A model generated the notes under the pieces. That model had not been told where the DNA came from. It saw nothing but the letters and a program-made list of their open reading frames with translations, and searched no databases. A stretch of DNA of 64,000 nucleotides from positions 1 through 64,000 of the forward strand of contig NZ_BAAAXG010000016.1 of the NCBI RefSeq assembly GCF_039535475.1, written 5' to 3'. A program made the position numbers and the translations under genes. Below, in pieces: positions 1 to 8,677 of this stretch. Numbering within the stretch: position 1 is the stretch's first letter; each line of letters starts with the position of its first letter. This stretch comes from Streptomyces showdoensis. Lineage in GTDB: Bacteria; Actinomycetota; Actinomycetes; Streptomycetales; Streptomycetaceae.

Positions 1-24
1 GAGAGAAGATACACCTCACGTGTG

Positions 25-521
25 ATATGCGGCCGCTTGCGGCATCTGCACATCCCCGACATGGCGCGGTCCGGCTGGGCCAGTTCAAACCGCGCCCTGA
101 AGCAAATGGAGCGTCTCCCGGCCGGCCCGATCGTACGGACGTCCGGGCTATTGCCAACGCCGCGGACTGTGACCACATCAGCGAGCTGGTGACTAGAGAA
201 GCCTGACCACGGCGGATCTGGGCTGGGACCTCACCCGCAACAGCCCAGCCAGTCTCGTACGGCTCACAACGCGCCCGCGCGGACCCCGGTCGTCGCCCTC
301 GCCGACGGAGGCCACTCCTCCGACGGCGACATGATCACCGCGCGTTCAAGCTGCTCGGGCTCGGGACGCGGTGGTCGGCCAGCGCACCTGGGGCGCGTCG
401 TCGGCGAAGACGGGGCCGCAACACGGCTCGGCGACAGTGCACCCAGATCACACCCGTGACGCATTGGGAACACTCGGCCTGGTTTCCCCGAAGTACGGCT
501 GGCACGAGAACCACGGGTGAG
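25..521 (+). pseudogene. Decayed S41 (tricorn-like) peptidase remnant
   Basis: No intact reading frame exists, but pieces in different + frames follow the order of the C-terminal core of tricorn-type S41 serine peptidases. HIPDMARSGWAQF lies near position 50. A piece with ISELVT lies near 180. VVALADGG then HSSDGDMIT, the region that holds the nucleophile Ser in this family, lies near 290-330. FKLLGLG, VVGQRTWG and finally YGWHENHG before a stop follow. Consecutive pieces are separated by single-base shifts, an internal stop near 205 and probable small deletions. The gene continues beyond the left edge. I infer a dead gene. The family assignment rests on motif order recalled from the family, not on a search. 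Confidence 0.55.
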
Positions 522-719
522 CCCGGAACCCCTCACAGCTCTGCGCCACCGATCGACTGGGCGAGGGGCGATTAACGACCAGCTCGACGACGCCGTAGCA
601 CATCGCCCTGCGCACCGCTCGACGAGACCCCCGCCGCGTAGCCCACCCGGCTACGAGGAGGCTGCCGCGACCCACTCCCGGCCGAAGTGCCGCCGAGGTC
701 CAGCTCGTAGACCACATCC

Positions 720-1200
720 CCCAGGCATCAGCCACGAAAGCCCCCGCTGCCCCCGCGGGCCGACTGGCAGGGTCACCTACCGACACCACGCAACCAAAGC
801 CGACCCGGCACACAAAGCACCGCCCGAACGGACCCATTGCCGAGGGTCGTTTCGCGGTGAGCCGGCTCAGCCCGTATCCCCGAGGCCAAACCGGCACAGC
901 TCGCGCACCCAGGGTCGCGAGCCACCGCCCACGAGTGGCCTTCTCCGACGAGCCGGTACACCGAAAGCTCCCGCGCCCTGCACGTCCATGGTCCACCAGG
1001 TTGAACCGGCCGAGGATATCCCCGTCCCGCGACCAGCACGTGGAAGGCGATCCCCCCGCTCTCCGCTCGTCGAGCCAGCGCCCACGGTGGCCCCCGGCGT
1101 CGAAGCCTCGAAGTACACGCGTCGCCACGGTCGGGCACGAGGCGGCGAAGAAAGGCCCTGTTCCCCAGCATCGAACGCGAGAGGGCGGCCGCGTGGTGGA
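720..1200 (-). pseudogene. Decayed GNAT acetyltransferase remnant
   Basis: On the minus strand, fragments in shifting frames resemble a RimJ-like GNAT N-acetyltransferase. WLDERRAG lies near 1070. DGDILGRFNLVD lies near 1000-1035. An SEKATRGR-like piece with LATLGAR lies near 910-960 and corresponds to the acetyl-CoA loop region. YGLSRLTA lies near 855-880. At least three frame changes are needed to join them, so no functional protein is expected. The two long open frames across this interval, one on each strand, have no recognisable domain and probably reflect GC bias. The end points are approximate. Confidence 0.45.
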
Positions 1201-1521
1201 TCGCAGTCGTTCGAGTACGGGCATGGGCCACAGTACGGAAACCCCGCGAGGGGCGCCGCCCCCGGTTATGGACCCCGCCCCGGCCGGAAACCGCGAAGGC
1301 GCACCCGGCGTCCCGGCTATGCGCCTTCATCACAGAACGGCGGTAAGGCGCTCGTGTCCCGGTCTAGTCGGTCCTCGGCCTCACGATGGGCGTCGTCGAG
1401 AGACCCTGCCAGCGATCCTTAGCCCCGCGCGGCGCGCTGGGACGACTGTCCTTCTTCGAACGCATGCTCTTGGCCTGTCGGCACGATTCTCCCGCTTGCC
1501 TTGTCCGGAACTGGTCCATTT
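1201..1521. other. Stretch without a supported gene
   Basis: Between the GNAT-like remnant and the LuxR HTH fragment I see no recognisable protein piece on either strand. The response-regulator receiver domain that should precede the HTH at 1522 is not detectable here. The simplest reading is that it was deleted rather than frameshifted. Confidence 0.3.
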
Positions 1522-1869
1522 ATGCCCATAAGGTTCACTCCAGAAGGGGGTCCGCCGGGCGCGACCCGACGGGTGATCGAGCAGTTCGCGCACCGCCCGG
1601 CAACCCCGGCCGACACCGGCGAACAGCTCGCCGTGCTCACCCCGCGGGAACGCGAAGTGACCCGCCTGATCGCGACCGGCCTGTCCAACGAACAGATCGC
1701 TGCACAGCTCTTCATCAGCCCGTTCACCGCCAAGACCCACGTCACCCGCGCGATCTCCAAGCTCGGCGTCCGTGACCGCGCGCAACTGGTCATACTCGCC
1801 TACGAGACAGGCCTGGTCCTCGCCGGAGGTCGGCAACACCCGGACCAGCAGGCATCGAACGGGACCTGA
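1522..1869 (+). CDS. LuxR/NarL-type HTH protein, receiver domain missing
   Basis: This 115-residue protein has a complete LuxR C-terminal DNA-binding domain at about residues 42-100: LTPREREVTRLIATGLS, NEQIAAQLFIS, TAKTHVTRAISKLG. It matches the output half of NarL/FixJ response regulators. The linker before it (GATRRVIEQF) is typical of the join between receiver and HTH, but the roughly 120-residue phospho-acceptor receiver is absent. The start at ATG 1522 is a guess; a TTG at 1501 is also in frame. It sits next to two decayed genes, so it may be a truncated pseudogene. A stand-alone HTH could still bind DNA. Confidence 0.55.
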   Translation: MPIRFTPEGGPPGATRRVIEQFAHRPATPADTGEQLAVLTPREREVTRLIATGLSNEQIAAQLFISPFTAKTHVTRAISKLGVRDRAQLVILAYETGLVLAGGRQHPDQQASNGT

Positions 1870-2043
1870 CCGAGACGCGCCCCGAAGTGGTGGACACCCG
1901 CCGCTCGTTCACCTCTAAGTCCGCTCAGCCCTGCGGGCGGCGTACGCATCACCTCAAGGGGCTCAGACGAAACCCTCCTCAGGGTTTCGTGCAGCGCCCG
2001 GCCCTCGTCCCCGCCTGCCCACGGGCGATCCGGTTCCGGGCTG

Positions 2044-3048
2044 TCACTGGCCGGCGGCGAGAGCGGCTTTGAGGTAGGCGCCGCCTTGGCGGATGGCGGC
2101 TTTGGTGGGCGGACTGTCGCGGAGAGCGTTGAGCGACGCGAAGTCGTGGACCGTTCCGAGGTAGCGGACGGCGGTCACGGCCACGCCTGCTTGCCGTAGC
2201 CGGCATGCGTACTGTTCCGCCTCGTCCCGGACGACGTCGGCCTCGGCCGTGACGACCAGTGCGGGAGGCAGGCCGGCGAGTTGGGCGGCTGTCGCCCGCA
2301 GCGGGGCGGCCGTGGCTTGCGCAAGTTCCCCGTCGTCGTCCGTGTACTGCTGCCAGTACCACTCCAGGGCCTTGGTGGTGAGGAGGTAGCCGGACCCGAA
2401 GTGTGCGCGCGAGGCGGTGTCGCAGTGCGGGGCGGTCGTCGGGTAGTAGAGCAGTTGTGCGCGCAGGCGGGGACCGCCGCGTTGCTTGGCCATGAGGGTG
2501 AGCGCCGTGGCCATGGTGGCACCCGCGCAGTCGCCGGCCACCGCCAGTCTCCGAGCGTCCAGGGCGAAGTCCGGGGCGTTGTCGGTCAGCCAGGAGAGGA
2601 CGGCGTAGAGCTCTTCGAGCGCTACCGGGTACCGGGCCTCGGGAGTGCGCGTGTACTCGGGAACCACGAACATGGCCTCACTGGCGGTCACGAGTTCGCA
2701 GATCATCCGGGTGTGGGTCTGTGCGTCGCCGAGCATCCACCTGCCCCCGTGGACGTAGAGGACCATGGGGAGGGGGCCGCTCCGCGCCGCGGGGCGGAAG
2801 GTCCAGAAGCCGACCAGTCCGGAGGGGCCGACAGGTGCCGCCCAGAACTCGGTGTCCACCCCGAAGTCGTCGAACAGGCGCCCCTGGGCTTCCAGGAGTG
2901 CTTCGCGGCCGTCGACCGGGCCGAGTTGATGCAGGTACGGCGGGTCCGCCGAGGCGTCGACCAGCTTCTGCACGACGGGGTCGAGGACCACGGCCGGGCG
3001 GTCGGGCCCGCCTCCGTCGGTGGCGGGCTCGTCATCCACGCGCCTCAC
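2044..3048 (-). CDS. Alpha/beta hydrolase, HSL-like, Cys nucleophile
   Basis: This 334-residue cytoplasmic esterase-like protein belongs to the alpha/beta hydrolase fold-3 (hormone-sensitive lipase-like) family. The oxyanion motif HGG is at 100-102, the nucleophile elbow reads GDCAG with Cys174 where the family has Ser, and Asp271 (EADVVRDE) and His301 (HDF) complete the triad. The codon is TGC, one base from a Ser codon. The same change occurs in its paralogue at 7439. It may therefore use a thiol nucleophile, like dienelactone hydrolase, or be impaired. It lies 53 bp downstream of the LuxR-type regulator on the same strand, so the two may be co-transcribed. GTG 3048 is taken as start; GTG 3039 is also possible, being better placed after AGGTGAGG. 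The substrate is unknown. Confidence 0.85.
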   Translation of the reverse strand: MRRVDDEPATDGGGPDRPAVVLDPVVQKLVDASADPPYLHQLGPVDGREALLEAQGRLFDDFGVDTEFWAAPVGPSGLVGFWTFRPAARSGPLPMVLYVHGGRWMLGDAQTHTRMICELVTASEAMFVVPEYTRTPEARYPVALEELYAVLSWLTDNAPDFALDARRLAVAGDCAGATMATALTLMAKQRGGPRLRAQLLYYPTTAPHCDTASRAHFGSGYLLTTKALEWYWQQYTDDDGELAQATAAPLRATAAQLAGLPPALVVTAEADVVRDEAEQYACRLRQAGVAVTAVRYLGTVHDFASLNALRDSPPTKAAIRQGGAYLKAALAAGQ

Positions 3049-3101
3049 CTCTCATTCCTCGTAGCGAACGGAATCCTGTGTGCCGGACGGCTTGCGTTCG
3101 G

Positions 3102-5906
3102 TCACTGGGCAGCGAGGACGTCACGCAGCTGGTGGCGGCTGCTGACGCCGAGTTTCGGATACACCTGGTAGAGATGCGAGCCGATCGTGCGGGGGGACAG
3201 CTGGAGCCGCTCCCCGATCTCCTTGTTGCCCAGGCCCTGCGCGGCCATCCGTACAATCTGCTGCTGCTGAGCGGTCAGTTCCGCCAGTGGATCGGGTCGG
3301 TCGGACGGTGCGGCGACACCGCTCGCCCGAAGCTCGGCGCGCGCCTCGTCGGCCAGAGCGGCGGCACCGAGCCGGGAGAACGCCTCCATGGCCGAGGCCA
3401 GGATCGGGCGGGCATCCAGTGGGCGCCGGCGTCGGCGCAGCCACTGGGCGTAGTGCAGCCGGGCCTGCGCACGGGCGAGCGGCCACTGGTCGCCGGCCGG
3501 GTTGACCAGCGCCAGCCGGAAGTGGTGCTCAGCCTGCGCGGGGTCGCCGACCAGCGCGGTGGCGTGGTGCAGGAGCAGCGTCATGCGGGTGGTCGGATGA
3601 GGCCGCAGTGCCGTGCGTACCGCCGCGACGACGGGCTCGACCTCCGTCTGCCGGCCGGTCCGCTGGGCGGCGGCGGCGAGGTCGACGATGGATGCCTGAG
3701 AGAGGAAGTAGTGCAGGGGGGTCCCGTCGTGGTGAAACAGCCGCCGGAAGTGGCGCAGCGCCCCGTCGTGGTCTCCCGCCGCCGCGGCGACGGTGCCTGC
3801 CGCGCGCAGCAGGCGTGCGTGGGTGGCGGTGTTCTCCTCCAGGTCGAGCGCCGTCCAGGCGGGGTCCGTCAGGATCCCGGCGCCGGTGGAGTCTCCTCGC
3901 AGGGCTTGGAGCGTGACGCGGAGGGCTTCGATGTCGACTTCGATGTGCTTCATCTTCTGGACGGCCGCCAGGGTCGCCGCCTCGTCCAGGAGCTCGTCGG
4001 CCTCCGCCCAGCGCCCGACGTCGATCAGGGCGGAGCCCATGGCCGAGAGGGCGATCGCGCCCGTTCCGATGGCTCCGTAGGAGCGGAGCATGGCGAACGC
4101 CCGACGGAAGGTGTCCACGCACAGGTCGGACTCGTCGGCCCACCAGGCGACCGCCCCCAGCGTCTGGAGTCGGATCATCTCCGCGATGCCCGTCAGCGGC
4201 TCCAGCAGGCTCGGCCGCCTGGTTCGGCTCAGCAGGGCGGGGGCGTTCGCGACCGGGTCCGCTTCGCAGAGGATGACGGCCCGCAGGGCGTTGACGGCCT
4301 CGTCCGCGACCAGCTCGGAGTAGGGCGTACTGACGGTACCGGTCTCGATGGCGTCGAGGAGGGGAACCAGGGGGCGCCTGACCTCGGGCAGGCCCGACTG
4401 GAAGGCGACCGCGCCGATCACGGCGGTGACCGCGAGGGTCGTCCTGGCGTCCTGCGGCAGGTCCGGTTCCAGGGCGCCCATCAGGAGCTGGAACGCCTCC
4501 CGCTGATGGCCGGACATGGAGAGAGCCAGACCGGCCCCGTTCACGGCGACGCCGAGCAGGTCGCGGTCCTCGGTCAGGGCGGTGACCTTGGCGTAGAGCT
4601 CGCGTACCCAAAAAGTGTCGCCCGCGTTGTTGGCGGCTCGCAATGCCTTGGCGTAGCGGCGTGCCCGATCCTCGGGGGCGGGACTGCACTCGGCGGACCG
4701 TTCCAGGGCTCGTGCGGCCGCGTAGAACCCGCCACGCTGTTCGACGAGTTCGGCGGTGTCCTCCAGCGTCGCCGCCACGGATTCGTCCTGGCCGATGCAG
4801 GCCGCGGCCAGGTGCCAGGCCTGGCGCGCCGGATCGTCCTTGTGCGCGGCCGCGAGGTCGGCGTGCGCCTGTTGGCGCAGGTGTGCCGGGGCGCTCTGGT
4901 AGGCGCCCGCGCGCACGAGCGGGTGGCGGAAACCCACCTGGCGACCCGCGATCGTGATCAGCCCGGCCTCCTCCGCTGACGCCCATACGGACAGGTCCGC
5001 GTCGACTCCCGCCGCGGACATGAGGGTCTGCAGGTCCTCCTGGTCCGAGGAGGCAGCCGCGTAGAGCACCATCCGCTGGGTGACGGCCGGCAGCGCGCGC
5101 AGCTGGGCGGCGAACATCTCCTGGATCCGCTGGGTCCGGGGCAGTCTGCCGTCGGCCTGGCCGAGAGGGCTGCCCGACCGCACGGAACGGCACAGTTCGA
5201 TGATGGCGAGGGGATTGCCGTCGGCCTGGTCCAGAACCTCGGTCCGGGCCCTGCCGGTGGGGGAATCGGGCTGTGCGTCCAGCAGGCGGGCCGCTGCTTG
5301 GACCGTCAGCGGTCCCAGTGACAGGACGGGCAGGTGTGCGACGGCGGGGTCGGGAGCCGTCAGCCCCCTGGCTGCGAGGAGAACCGTCACCGGCTCGGCT
5401 GCGAAACGGCGGAGCACGAACCCCAGGACGTCGAGGGAGTCCCGGTCGAAGAGCTGAACGTCGTCGCCCAGCATCACGACGGGCCGACGGCGTGAGGCCT
5501 CGGCCAGCAGCGTGAGGACGGCGACGCGCAGCACCATCGGTTCTGCGGGTCTGGTGATCGGGGCGAGGCCGAACGCGGTCTCCAGAACCTCCCGCAGATG
5601 GCCGGGGAGATCGGCAGCGCCTGGAATGAGCGGAAGCAACAACTGGTGGAGGGCCGCGAACGACTGCTCCGACTCGCCGTCGAATCCTCGAGCCGTCAGG
5701 ACCTGCGCTCCGGTCTCCCGGGCGTGCTCGGCCGCGACGTCCAGCAGCGAAGTCTTGCCGCTCCCCGCCTCGCCGGTGACGAGCAGGGCTCGCGGGGTGC
5801 TGCGACCTCGCGCGATCGCGTCCAGGATCCGGTCGACTTCCGTTTCCCGGCCCGTGAGCCCGCCCACGGGCTCCGGTCGGCTCGTCGTGCTCTGCCTAAT
5901 TCCCAC
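3102..5906 (-). CDS. LuxR-family (MalT/LAL-type) ATP-binding transcriptional regulator
   Basis: This 934-residue one-component regulator of the large ATP-binding LuxR class has an N-terminal STAND-type ATPase. Walker A GEAGSGKT is at about 45-52 and a Walker-B-like stretch VVMLGDD at about 143-149. A long alpha-helical TPR-like middle follows. The C-terminal LuxR HTH at roughly 870-930 contains LTAQQQQIVRMAAQGLGN and SPRTIGSHLYQVYPKLGV. The family senses a ligand through the helical region and activates transcription when ATP-bound. The GTG start at 5906 has only a weak ribosome site. It is divergent from the AraC gene across 474 bp and followed by the hydrolase at 2044, which is a plausible target. 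The ligand is unknown. Confidence 0.9.
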   Translation of the reverse strand: MGIRQSTTSRPEPVGGLTGRETEVDRILDAIARGRSTPRALLVTGEAGSGKTSLLDVAAEHARETGAQVLTARGFDGESEQSFAALHQLLLPLIPGAADLPGHLREVLETAFGLAPITRPAEPMVLRVAVLTLLAEASRRRPVVMLGDDVQLFDRDSLDVLGFVLRRFAAEPVTVLLAARGLTAPDPAVAHLPVLSLGPLTVQAAARLLDAQPDSPTGRARTEVLDQADGNPLAIIELCRSVRSGSPLGQADGRLPRTQRIQEMFAAQLRALPAVTQRMVLYAAASSDQEDLQTLMSAAGVDADLSVWASAEEAGLITIAGRQVGFRHPLVRAGAYQSAPAHLRQQAHADLAAAHKDDPARQAWHLAAACIGQDESVAATLEDTAELVEQRGGFYAAARALERSAECSPAPEDRARRYAKALRAANNAGDTFWVRELYAKVTALTEDRDLLGVAVNGAGLALSMSGHQREAFQLLMGALEPDLPQDARTTLAVTAVIGAVAFQSGLPEVRRPLVPLLDAIETGTVSTPYSELVADEAVNALRAVILCEADPVANAPALLSRTRRPSLLEPLTGIAEMIRLQTLGAVAWWADESDLCVDTFRRAFAMLRSYGAIGTGAIALSAMGSALIDVGRWAEADELLDEAATLAAVQKMKHIEVDIEALRVTLQALRGDSTGAGILTDPAWTALDLEENTATHARLLRAAGTVAAAAGDHDGALRHFRRLFHHDGTPLHYFLSQASIVDLAAAAQRTGRQTEVEPVVAAVRTALRPHPTTRMTLLLHHATALVGDPAQAEHHFRLALVNPAGDQWPLARAQARLHYAQWLRRRRRPLDARPILASAMEAFSRLGAAALADEARAELRASGVAAPSDRPDPLAELTAQQQQIVRMAAQGLGNKEIGERLQLSPRTIGSHLYQVYPKLGVSSRHQLRDVLAAQ

Positions 5907-6380
5907 GGTGCGCCGCCGTTGACGACGGCCGGGGAGCGGGCACGCAGCCAGACCCGGTCGGCTCGTTCATGGTGTGATTCCCCCGTATCGGCAGCATCGG
6001 AAGTGCACCGCGCTCCCGGCTCCGCCAACCGGAAGAAAGAACATACTATTGCCTCATCGGGGGCCATGAATTGAGGCCCATTCTGCCGAGACGCCAAGAC
6101 GAGTCCCCACGCGTGAGGCGTGGAGACGGCACGTATGACGTGGAGTCGGAGTGGCGCCCTGGGACGAAGGCTGCTCGCCCCAGCGGAACGTGACCCGCTG
6201 CCGGGCGTGAGGAACGGACCAGTCGACCGACTGATGCGCCCGCCCCGGTCTCCCGGCAGGCTGGGGCACAGCCAGATCCGATCTGCAGTCCGGCCCCGAC
6301 GAGCGGGTTCCACGCCGGCGGCGCAGGCGAGCGACGCTCGTACGGATCTTCAACCGCGTGCCCGTCCCAGGAGGAAGTCC
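5907..6380. other. Divergent intergenic region between LuxR-type and AraC-type regulators
   Basis: These 474 bp separate two divergent regulator genes and should hold both promoters. The stretch 6036-6075 is AT-richer than its surroundings. A short GC hairpin (CCACGC/GCGTGG) lies near 6107-6123. Open frames cross the region on both strands, but none has recognisable domains, and the well-placed ribosome site at 6369-6374 indicates that the AraC gene starts at 6381. Confidence 0.4.
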
Positions 6381-7376
6381 GTGCCCACTGTTCTCTCCAC
6401 CGCGCCGCTGACAGCTGCCGACCGGGCGGAGCGCTGGCACGAGGTGGTCTCCGGCACCTTCATGCCGATGGACGTGAATCTGCTGGAGCGGGAGCCGTCG
6501 CCCGGAAAGATCGTCAGCAACCGGCTCGGCACCCTGGACATCTCCCGTGTTCAAGCGGGACCACAGGTAGTGAGGCGCACCAAGCGCCACATCGCGCGTG
6601 ACGATCGCGCGTCGCTCATCGTCAGCCTCCAGCAACGGGGCACCGCGACGAAGGAGCAGGACGGGAGGGAAACCGTCATAGGGCCGGGTGAATTCTCCAT
6701 CAGTGACTCGTCCCGTTTGTTCAGGATCAAACTCGAAGAGGAATTCGCCTTCACCTCGTTCCATTTCCCTCGCGAAGAACTTCCCGTGCGGGACGCGGAT
6801 CTGCGGGCGCTGACCGCCACCACCTTCACCGGCGAGGAGGGCAGCGCCGCACTGCTGGCGACCTATCTCGCGCGCGTGGCGCGTGAAGCCGAGGGGTTCG
6901 ACGAGGGTGTCGGCCGCCGGGTCTCCGCCACCGCGCTCGATCTGATGGTGATGCTCATCGACGAGCGCCGCGGACGCTCGGCTTCCGAGGGGTCGCCTGT
7001 CGCCGCCGCCTCTCTTGAGCGCGTGAAGGAACACGTCCTGCGCAACCTCGGTGATCCCGACCTGTCACCGTCCACGATCGCCGACGCGCATTTCATGTCG
7101 GTCCGCTACCTGCACAAACTGTTCCAGCTCGAGGGCCAGACCTTGGGAGGGTGGATCCGGACGCAGCGACTCGAGCGGTGCCGACGGGAACTCCTCCGGC
7201 CCAGGGCCGCGCAGGCGGGGGTGGCGGCAATCGCCCAGCGCTGGGGTTTCGTGAGCCCCAGTCATTTCAGCCGGGTCTTTCGCGCGGCCTACGGTATGAC
7301 GCCGCGTGCATGGCAACTCCAAGGTCGGTCCGAAGCACACTGCGGTGACAGCCACGGTGCGCCGACGGAAAAGTGA
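6381..7376 (+). CDS. AraC-family transcriptional regulator
   Basis: This 331-residue protein has a cupin-like AraC-binding sensor in the first ~190 residues. The piece VSLQQRGTATKEQDGRE then a FSISDSSRLF-type strand pattern is typical of the AraC_binding_2 group. A two-HTH AraC/XylS domain occupies about 215-320, with SVRYLHKLFQLEG in the first unit and AIAQRWGFVSPSHFSRVF then GMTPRAW in the second. The GTG start at 6381 is preceded by AGGAGGA at 6369-6375; earlier in-frame starts lack support. It faces away from the LuxR-type regulator and is followed after 62 bp by the Cys-type hydrolase at 7439, its likely target or partner. Confidence 0.88.
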   Translation: MPTVLSTAPLTAADRAERWHEVVSGTFMPMDVNLLEREPSPGKIVSNRLGTLDISRVQAGPQVVRRTKRHIARDDRASLIVSLQQRGTATKEQDGRETVIGPGEFSISDSSRLFRIKLEEEFAFTSFHFPREELPVRDADLRALTATTFTGEEGSAALLATYLARVAREAEGFDEGVGRRVSATALDLMVMLIDERRGRSASEGSPVAAASLERVKEHVLRNLGDPDLSPSTIADAHFMSVRYLHKLFQLEGQTLGGWIRTQRLERCRRELLRPRAAQAGVAAIAQRWGFVSPSHFSRVFRAAYGMTPRAWQLQGRSEAHCGDSHGAPTEK

Positions 7377-7438
7377 CCCGTGGTGGCCGCCTCTAGCGTG
7401 GTGATCAGGAAGGTGTTCCCCCTCGCGAGGAGCTGCGG

Positions 7439-8410
7439 ATGTCTGATGCGACGACTCGTGTCGAGCCCTTGCTCGAACCCGAGGCCCTGGCGTTCGCCGC
7501 GGCGACGGCCCACCCGCCGTACCTGTTCACCCTGGATCCGGTCGAAGGCCGCAAGGCCGTGGACGAGGTCCAGTCGGCTGAGGTCGAACTCCCGGCGGTC
7601 GACGAGGAGTGGGTCACCGTCGTGGGTGGCCCCACCGGCCGTGTCCGGGCGAGGATCGTGCGGCCGACGGGATCCACCGGTCCGATGCCGGTGATCCTCT
7701 ACCTCCACGGCTCCGGATGGGTCTTCGGCAACGCCCGCACCCACGACCGGCTGGTCCGCGAGCTGGCGGTGGGCGCCCGTGCCGCAGTGGTCTTTCCCGA
7801 GTACGCCCTCTCACCGGAAGCCCGCTACCCGGTGGCCATCGAGCAGAACTACGCCGTCGCCCGGTGGATCGCCGCCCAGGGGGCCGACAAGGATCTGGAC
7901 GGGACGCGACTGGCCGTGGCCGGCGACTGCGTGGGAGGCAACATGAGCGCGGCGCTGACGCTGATGGCCAAGGAGCGCGGCGACGTGGTTCTGCTCCAGC
8001 AGGTCCTGTTCTACCCGGTCACCGACGCGAGCTTCGACACCGACTCCTACCACCAGTTCGCCGTCGGCCACTTCCTGCGCCGCGACGCCATGCAGTGGTT
8101 CTGGGACCAGTACGCCCCCGGCGAGGCGGACCGCGCTCAGATCACCGCCTCCCCGCTGCGGGCCACCACCGACCAGCTCCTCGGCCTACCGCCGGCGCTG
8201 ATCATCACCGCAGAGGCCGACGTCCCGCGCGACGAGGGCGAGGCGTACGCCGCCAAGCTGCGCGCCGCGGGCGTAGCCGTGACCGCCGTCCGCGTCCAGG
8301 GCGTCATCCACGACTTCGTGATGCTCCACGCTCTGCGCCCCACGCAAGGGGCCCGGACCGCCATCGCTCTGGCCGTCGACACCCTCCACGGCGCGCTCCA
8401 CCCGGCCTGA
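7439..8410 (+). CDS. Alpha/beta hydrolase, HSL-like, Cys nucleophile (paralogue)
   Basis: This 323-residue paralogue of the hydrolase at 2044 is similar along its whole length (DPPYL/HPPYL near the N-terminus, PEARYPVA, ALTLMAK, SPLRAT, LPPAL). The oxyanion region reads HGSGW at 90-94 instead of HGGGW. The nucleophile elbow is GDCVGG with Cys164, the acid is Asp261 (AEADVPRDE) and the base His291 (HDF). The ATG start follows GAGGAG at good spacing. Its position behind an AraC gene mirrors the other copy behind a LuxR-type gene, which suggests duplication with separate regulatory control. The substrate is unknown; ester or lactone hydrolysis would be the family expectation if the thiol is active. 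Confidence 0.87.
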   Translation: MSDATTRVEPLLEPEALAFAAATAHPPYLFTLDPVEGRKAVDEVQSAEVELPAVDEEWVTVVGGPTGRVRARIVRPTGSTGPMPVILYLHGSGWVFGNARTHDRLVRELAVGARAAVVFPEYALSPEARYPVAIEQNYAVARWIAAQGADKDLDGTRLAVAGDCVGGNMSAALTLMAKERGDVVLLQQVLFYPVTDASFDTDSYHQFAVGHFLRRDAMQWFWDQYAPGEADRAQITASPLRATTDQLLGLPPALIITAEADVPRDEGEAYAAKLRAAGVAVTAVRVQGVIHDFVMLHALRPTQGARTAIALAVDTLHGALHPA

Positions 8411-8677
8411 CCCGCTGCGAGCGGCACGGGTCGGCCGACCTCGGACGCGGGATCCTGCCGACTCCGGGTCCCAGGTCCCCCGCTGCGGTTACCCGGGGCG
8501 GCCGGCGCAGAGAGATGTACGCGGACTGCTCCGACTGGCGCGCCCCGGTGGTGGGGGTCCTGACGGCGGCCGAGGCTGGCCTGGCGGTGGACGGCCCCGC
8601 CGCACGGGGTGCGCGGAGCCGCGCCGCATCGTCGTCGGGTCTCGGCGCGGCCGAGGTCCTCGGAAGGACGGGACCAC

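Noticed and set aside
517..1422. Open frame of 301 codons across the decayed region
   Set aside because: It runs antisense to GNAT fragments and has no domain; a Pro/Arg-rich artefact.
2721..4979. 752-codon frame antisense to the LuxR-type regulator
   Set aside because: The opposite strand has a Walker A and a LuxR HTH in the right places; this frame has neither domain nor start signal.
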